Assembly (NCBI GenBank): GCA_035307385.1
Contig: DATGID010000026.1
Coordinates: 1 to 64,000, forward strand
Length of the DNA stretch: 64,000 bases
Origin: DATBHW01 sp035307385
GTDB lineage: Bacteria > Chloroflexota > Ktedonobacteria > Ktedonobacterales > DATBGS01
Direction of reading: 5' to 3'
This document shows positions 61,626 to 64,000 of the stretch, in pieces; position 1 is the first letter of the stretch, and the number at the start of each line of letters is the position of its first letter. The notes beneath the pieces were generated by a model. The model was not told the origin of the DNA. It did not search any database and was given only the letters and a program-made list of their open reading frames with translations. The translations under genes and the position numbers were made by a program.

Positions 61626-62331
61626 GCGATAAACACGGTTTTTATCACGTTTATATACACAATAAAATTGTATAGTTCTACATGCTAAATAATGATAATC
61701 CCGGTAATTCCAAGACATGAGAAAAGAGCGCACAATAGCAACTTTGAATACCGAGCTTGATGAGATAAGTGATGTAGGAGGGCGATAGCAAGAACACTTC
61801 AGAAGTGGAGCCATCTCCAGTTGATGGCTGTTATTCTCTCTATGAGAGTTTAGTACACCAAAATATCGGCAATACTCTTGGTTTTACGCTGTTTTCTCTC
61901 TGGTAAAAATCAATACTTCTAATATGTATTTTATGGCTAATAGCTAAATATTAGAATTGTATTAGCATCAATAAAAGCCATGAAAAATATTGCATTATAC
62001 GAGATTCTATGTTAGAATAGATAACAATCTCAATGGATGATTAGTTGTGTACCTTGGCGACCATGCTCCTTTCCAGAATTGCGCTTTTGCAGATTCTTGA
62101 GAAGAAAGGGACGACAGGTATCTGGGGAGTTGAGAAGCGTTATCTGTACGTGACCTGGGGAGACTGACCTCGCCAGGAGATGAGAAACAGATCAATCACC
62201 AGGAGGGTTCATTACAGTTAGACACGGAGGTAGCTTTCTCAGTGAAACGGGCTTCATTATTCGGGAAGGAGCGGGACTAGCGAGGAACGATTTGGTCACA
62301 CAAGTAGGCTAGATTAAGAGTGGGTAATCGT
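61626..62331. other. AT-rich non-coding stretch
   Basis: About 700 bases are visibly richer in A and T than the rest of the window, and I see no gene. A promoter-like pair TTGCAT (about 61991) and TAGAAT after 17 bases reads rightward. The composition suggests acquired DNA or a structured spacer. Confidence 0.45.
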
Positions 62332-62539
62332 GTATAATTAACAAAACGCTACCCCGCTAGTCTCCTTGTGCAATCCAACTCGAGAGGTGTGGCCTCTCAG
62401 ACGTCATGTTTGATCCGGATCTCTGCCGAAGTAAGACTCGGTTTGTCGGTGACGGATAGCCAGGTGCCTAATTCGACCGGGAACATGACGAACACGGCAG
62501 AGCGGAATTAGGGCTGGCCTCTGAGAGAGGACGGTTCTG
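62332..62539 (+). promoter_or_regulatory. -10 box and hairpin-bearing leader of the gene at 62540
   Basis: TATAAT at 62332-62337 (with a poor -35) begins a leader of about 200 bases. CCTAATTC (62467-62474) can pair with GAATTAGG (62505-62512). TGGCCTCTGAGAGA at 62515-62528 recurs in the palindrome at 63635-63648. Confidence 0.45.
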
Positions 62540-62989
62540 ATGGCAAATGACGCTTCTCCCGCAAATGGTTCTGGGTCTAGGAGGTTCAGGAGTGGCAGGT
62601 TTCGTAGGCGTCGTTTGCCTCCCAGGTACAACATCAAGGAACCTGGATGGCGTACGCGGGGACAAGTGCCTGAAAATGGCGGGCGAATTGAGGGATGGCC
62701 TCCTCTTTTAGTCAAGAGGTTGGTCGAGGAATTGATCGTTGACCAACGCACTGACAGGAGAGTACGAGTATTCACGACCATCAGCGCAGTGCTCCTCTGG
62801 ATAGGAGTCACCATTGCTGGAGTGATCCTCTTATTCCTCAGAGGTGTTTGGTATCTCGCCGCTGGAGCACAGATTATATTAGTGCCGCTTGGCATTATTT
62901 TAGGGTATTATTACAAGAAGAGGAAAGGCTCTATCTTGGAAAAAGCCTCCGCCCAGATTTTTGGGAGGCAGAAACGGGACTTTTCTTAG
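62540..62989 (+). CDS. Hypothetical membrane protein with Arg-rich N-terminus
   Basis: The 149-residue product has a strongly basic N-terminus (RRFRSGRFRRRRLPPRYN), a middle segment with KRLVEELIVDQRTDRRVRV, and two helices (VLLWIGVTIAGVILLFLRG and AAGAQIILVPLGIILGYYY) before a basic tail. GAGAGGA precedes the ATG. No family is recognised. Confidence 0.6.
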   Translation: MANDASPANGSGSRRFRSGRFRRRRLPPRYNIKEPGWRTRGQVPENGGRIEGWPPLLVKRLVEELIVDQRTDRRVRVFTTISAVLLWIGVTIAGVILLFLRGVWYLAAGAQIILVPLGIILGYYYKKRKGSILEKASAQIFGRQKRDFS

Positions 62990-63342
62990 CAGCTACTAAA
63001 GGAGCGGAGTGAATGATCTTCTCTTCTAGAAAGTCGCTCATTCACCAGACCCGATGCCAACTGCCTTGTGTTGTGCCATGTAGCTTGCTCATATATTTGC
63101 TCCGAAGCCAGGTTCCCGTAGGTTGTTTCTTCGTATGACTTTTGCTCCAGGGGAAAGCTTTGTGCCTTGAGGAGCATCGTTTTGAGGGGCTTGGCATCCC
63201 ATGCGTTTCACAGCGAAATATACATGATGTCGAGTGTAGGATGGCTGGCTTTGTCTCCAGGTCTCTTGTTTGAGACCAGGGGATGAGAGTTAGAGGGATG
63301 AGGCGTTTTTCGTTACCTTAGTTCTCGAGGAGGGGCTTTCTC
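62990..63342. other. Spacer without a gene
   Basis: I see no gene, RNA or clear repeat in these 350 bases. A ribosome-binding site for the next gene (GAGGAGGGG) lies at its right end. Confidence 0.5.
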
Positions 63343-63633
63343 ATGGCGAAGAGGACAGTAATGGATCAGGATCGCGTGAAGACTGGCAAGGATGTCGATG
63401 ACACGTCTACTTCTTACAAGATTCAGTTCGAGTTCTCCCTTGCTGCCAAGAGGCGGCTTGAGGACCTGATGCGGAAGATCGGTGCAAAAACAAGGGCAGA
63501 AGTGGTGCGTAATGCCCTCAGGTTGTATGAGTGGATCATCGATCAGGTTGAGGATGATATGGTGATTGTGGTGGAGGACAAGTCGGGGCGGACGATCTTT
63601 CGTATTCCTGCCTCCACCCTGCGGCAAGTGTAA
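63343..63633 (+). CDS. Ribbon-helix-helix DNA-binding protein
   Basis: The 96-residue protein has an RHH fold: strand YKIQFEFSLA, helix AKRRLEDLMRKIG and helix KTRAEVVRNALRLYEWIIDQ, as in CopG-type repressors. A C-terminal beta pair (DMVIVVEDKSGRTIFRIP) could mediate dimer or partner contacts. GAGGAGGGG lies before the ATG. The last base of its stop codon lies in a perfect palindrome it might bind. Confidence 0.8.
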   Translation: MAKRTVMDQDRVKTGKDVDDTSTSYKIQFEFSLAAKRRLEDLMRKIGAKTRAEVVRNALRLYEWIIDQVEDDMVIVVEDKSGRTIFRIPASTLRQV

Positions 63634-63666
63634 GTGGCCTCTGAGAGATATCTCTCAGAGGCCACT
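63633..63666. terminator. 34-bp perfect palindrome after the RHH gene
   Basis: Bases 63633-63649 and 63650-63666 are perfect reverse complements (arm AGTGGCCTCTGAGAGAT). As RNA it folds to a 15-bp hairpin with loop ATAT, so it could end transcription; as DNA it could be an operator for the RHH dimer. Confidence 0.65.
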
Positions 63667-64000
63667 CTCTGGAAGGAGGCATTTCCCTAGAAGCTTCTCT
63701 GTGACCCTCCCAATGGAGTGGACAATTGAGGGCGCCAGGATTTCTTGTTCCCTCACTTCGCATCACCTTCGTATCTATTGGCTAGGGGCTGGATCAATTT
63801 TCCTGCCGCCTGGTCCTATTGAGTATTTCCCAATTGGTTCTATCCATAGACAGCAGGACATCGCGCTTTGCAAGCAGACGAGAAAGCAAGCGATAGATAG
63901 ATCGCTTTGTGGATAGAGGTCAGAGGTAGGCACACCGTCTGTAGCTTGAGCTACGGACGGCTGCGCTCTGTGGTGCTACAGTCTGTGGTGAGACTCCGCA
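63667..64000. other. Right-end spacer with one hairpin
   Basis: No gene is supported. CCGTCTGTAGCT (63935-63946) and AGCTACGGACGG (63949-63960) form an inverted repeat with one mismatch. Confidence 0.5.

Noticed and set aside
1..64000. CRISPR array, rRNA genes, prophage or integrase genes
   Set aside because: No regular spacer-repeat pattern, rRNA sequence, integrase or phage structural gene was seen.

Overview
The window is high-GC chromosomal DNA with mostly short intergenic gaps. Its gene set points to a soil bacterium of the phylum Chloroflexota, most likely class Ktedonobacteria. The pointers are the murT/gatD lipid II amidation pair, TolB-like and WD40 propeller proteins, WYL and ECF regulators, a membrane-anchored sedolisin homologue, DUF4097 proteins, F420/LLM-type oxidoreductase, an IS605-type TnpB and a methylmalonyl-CoA mutase chain without a B12 domain. 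This placement is inferred from content; no rRNA or other marker gene is present.

Layout. 0-4 kb: end of a membrane protein, an SDR epimerase overlapping plsY, then an ECF sigma factor with a membrane partner carrying a SecD-like outer domain. 4-13 kb: first copy of an unrecognised protein family (170 aa), DUF3841, DUF5946, LLM oxidoreductase, DUF1349, arylamine N-acetyltransferase, chagasin-type inhibitor, methylmalonyl-CoA mutase, PAS histidine kinase, TolB-like propeller. 13-26 kb: fused nucleotidyltransferase-HEPN protein, purQ, PfkB kinase, twin DUF4097 proteins, the second copy of the unknown family (20.7 kb), methyltransferase, MarR-GNAT fusion, GNAT, kinase-like membrane protein. 25.5-36 kb: lone tnpB, glycosyltransferase, MoCo-sulfurase-like/WYL/WD40 operon, AlkZ-type protein, gatD-GNAT-murT operon. 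36-53 kb: small-molecule enzymes, an ECF42 sigma factor with its DGPF partner, an apparently inactive sedolisin, TadG-like protein, antiporter-rhodanese protein interrupted by an in-frame TGA, HdeD, MFS, YggT, and the third copy of the unknown family (52.4 kb). 54.0-54.5 kb: a short RNA locus with two tRNA-like genes whose halves are in reversed order. 54.5-59.9 kb: TetR-controlled operon (D-threonine-aldolase-like enzyme, lactone/alditol-type oxidase, amino-acid permease) and rhaM. 59.9-64 kb: gene-poor, more AT-rich DNA with a few hypothetical genes and a ribbon-helix-helix protein.

Strongest observations. (1) At 54.19-54.44 kb the 3' halves of two tRNAs lie directly upstream of their 5' halves; acceptor strands match 7/7 in both, and in the second unit all four stems have canonical spacing. 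This looks like circularly permuted tRNA genes in a bacterium. (2) Three paralogous genes of unknown function share a TTGACA-N17-TATACT promoter and a long (about 300-340 nt) leader with conserved single-stranded blocks and a hairpin whose sequence varies while its pairing is kept: a candidate new structured RNA regulator. (3) A Na+/H+ antiporter with a C-terminal rhodanese domain has TGA exactly where a conserved Cys is expected, followed by an intact frame and a hairpin of bacterial SECIS geometry: a candidate selenoprotein. Several proteins have lost expected catalytic residues (sedolisin, TnpB) or are unusual fusions.
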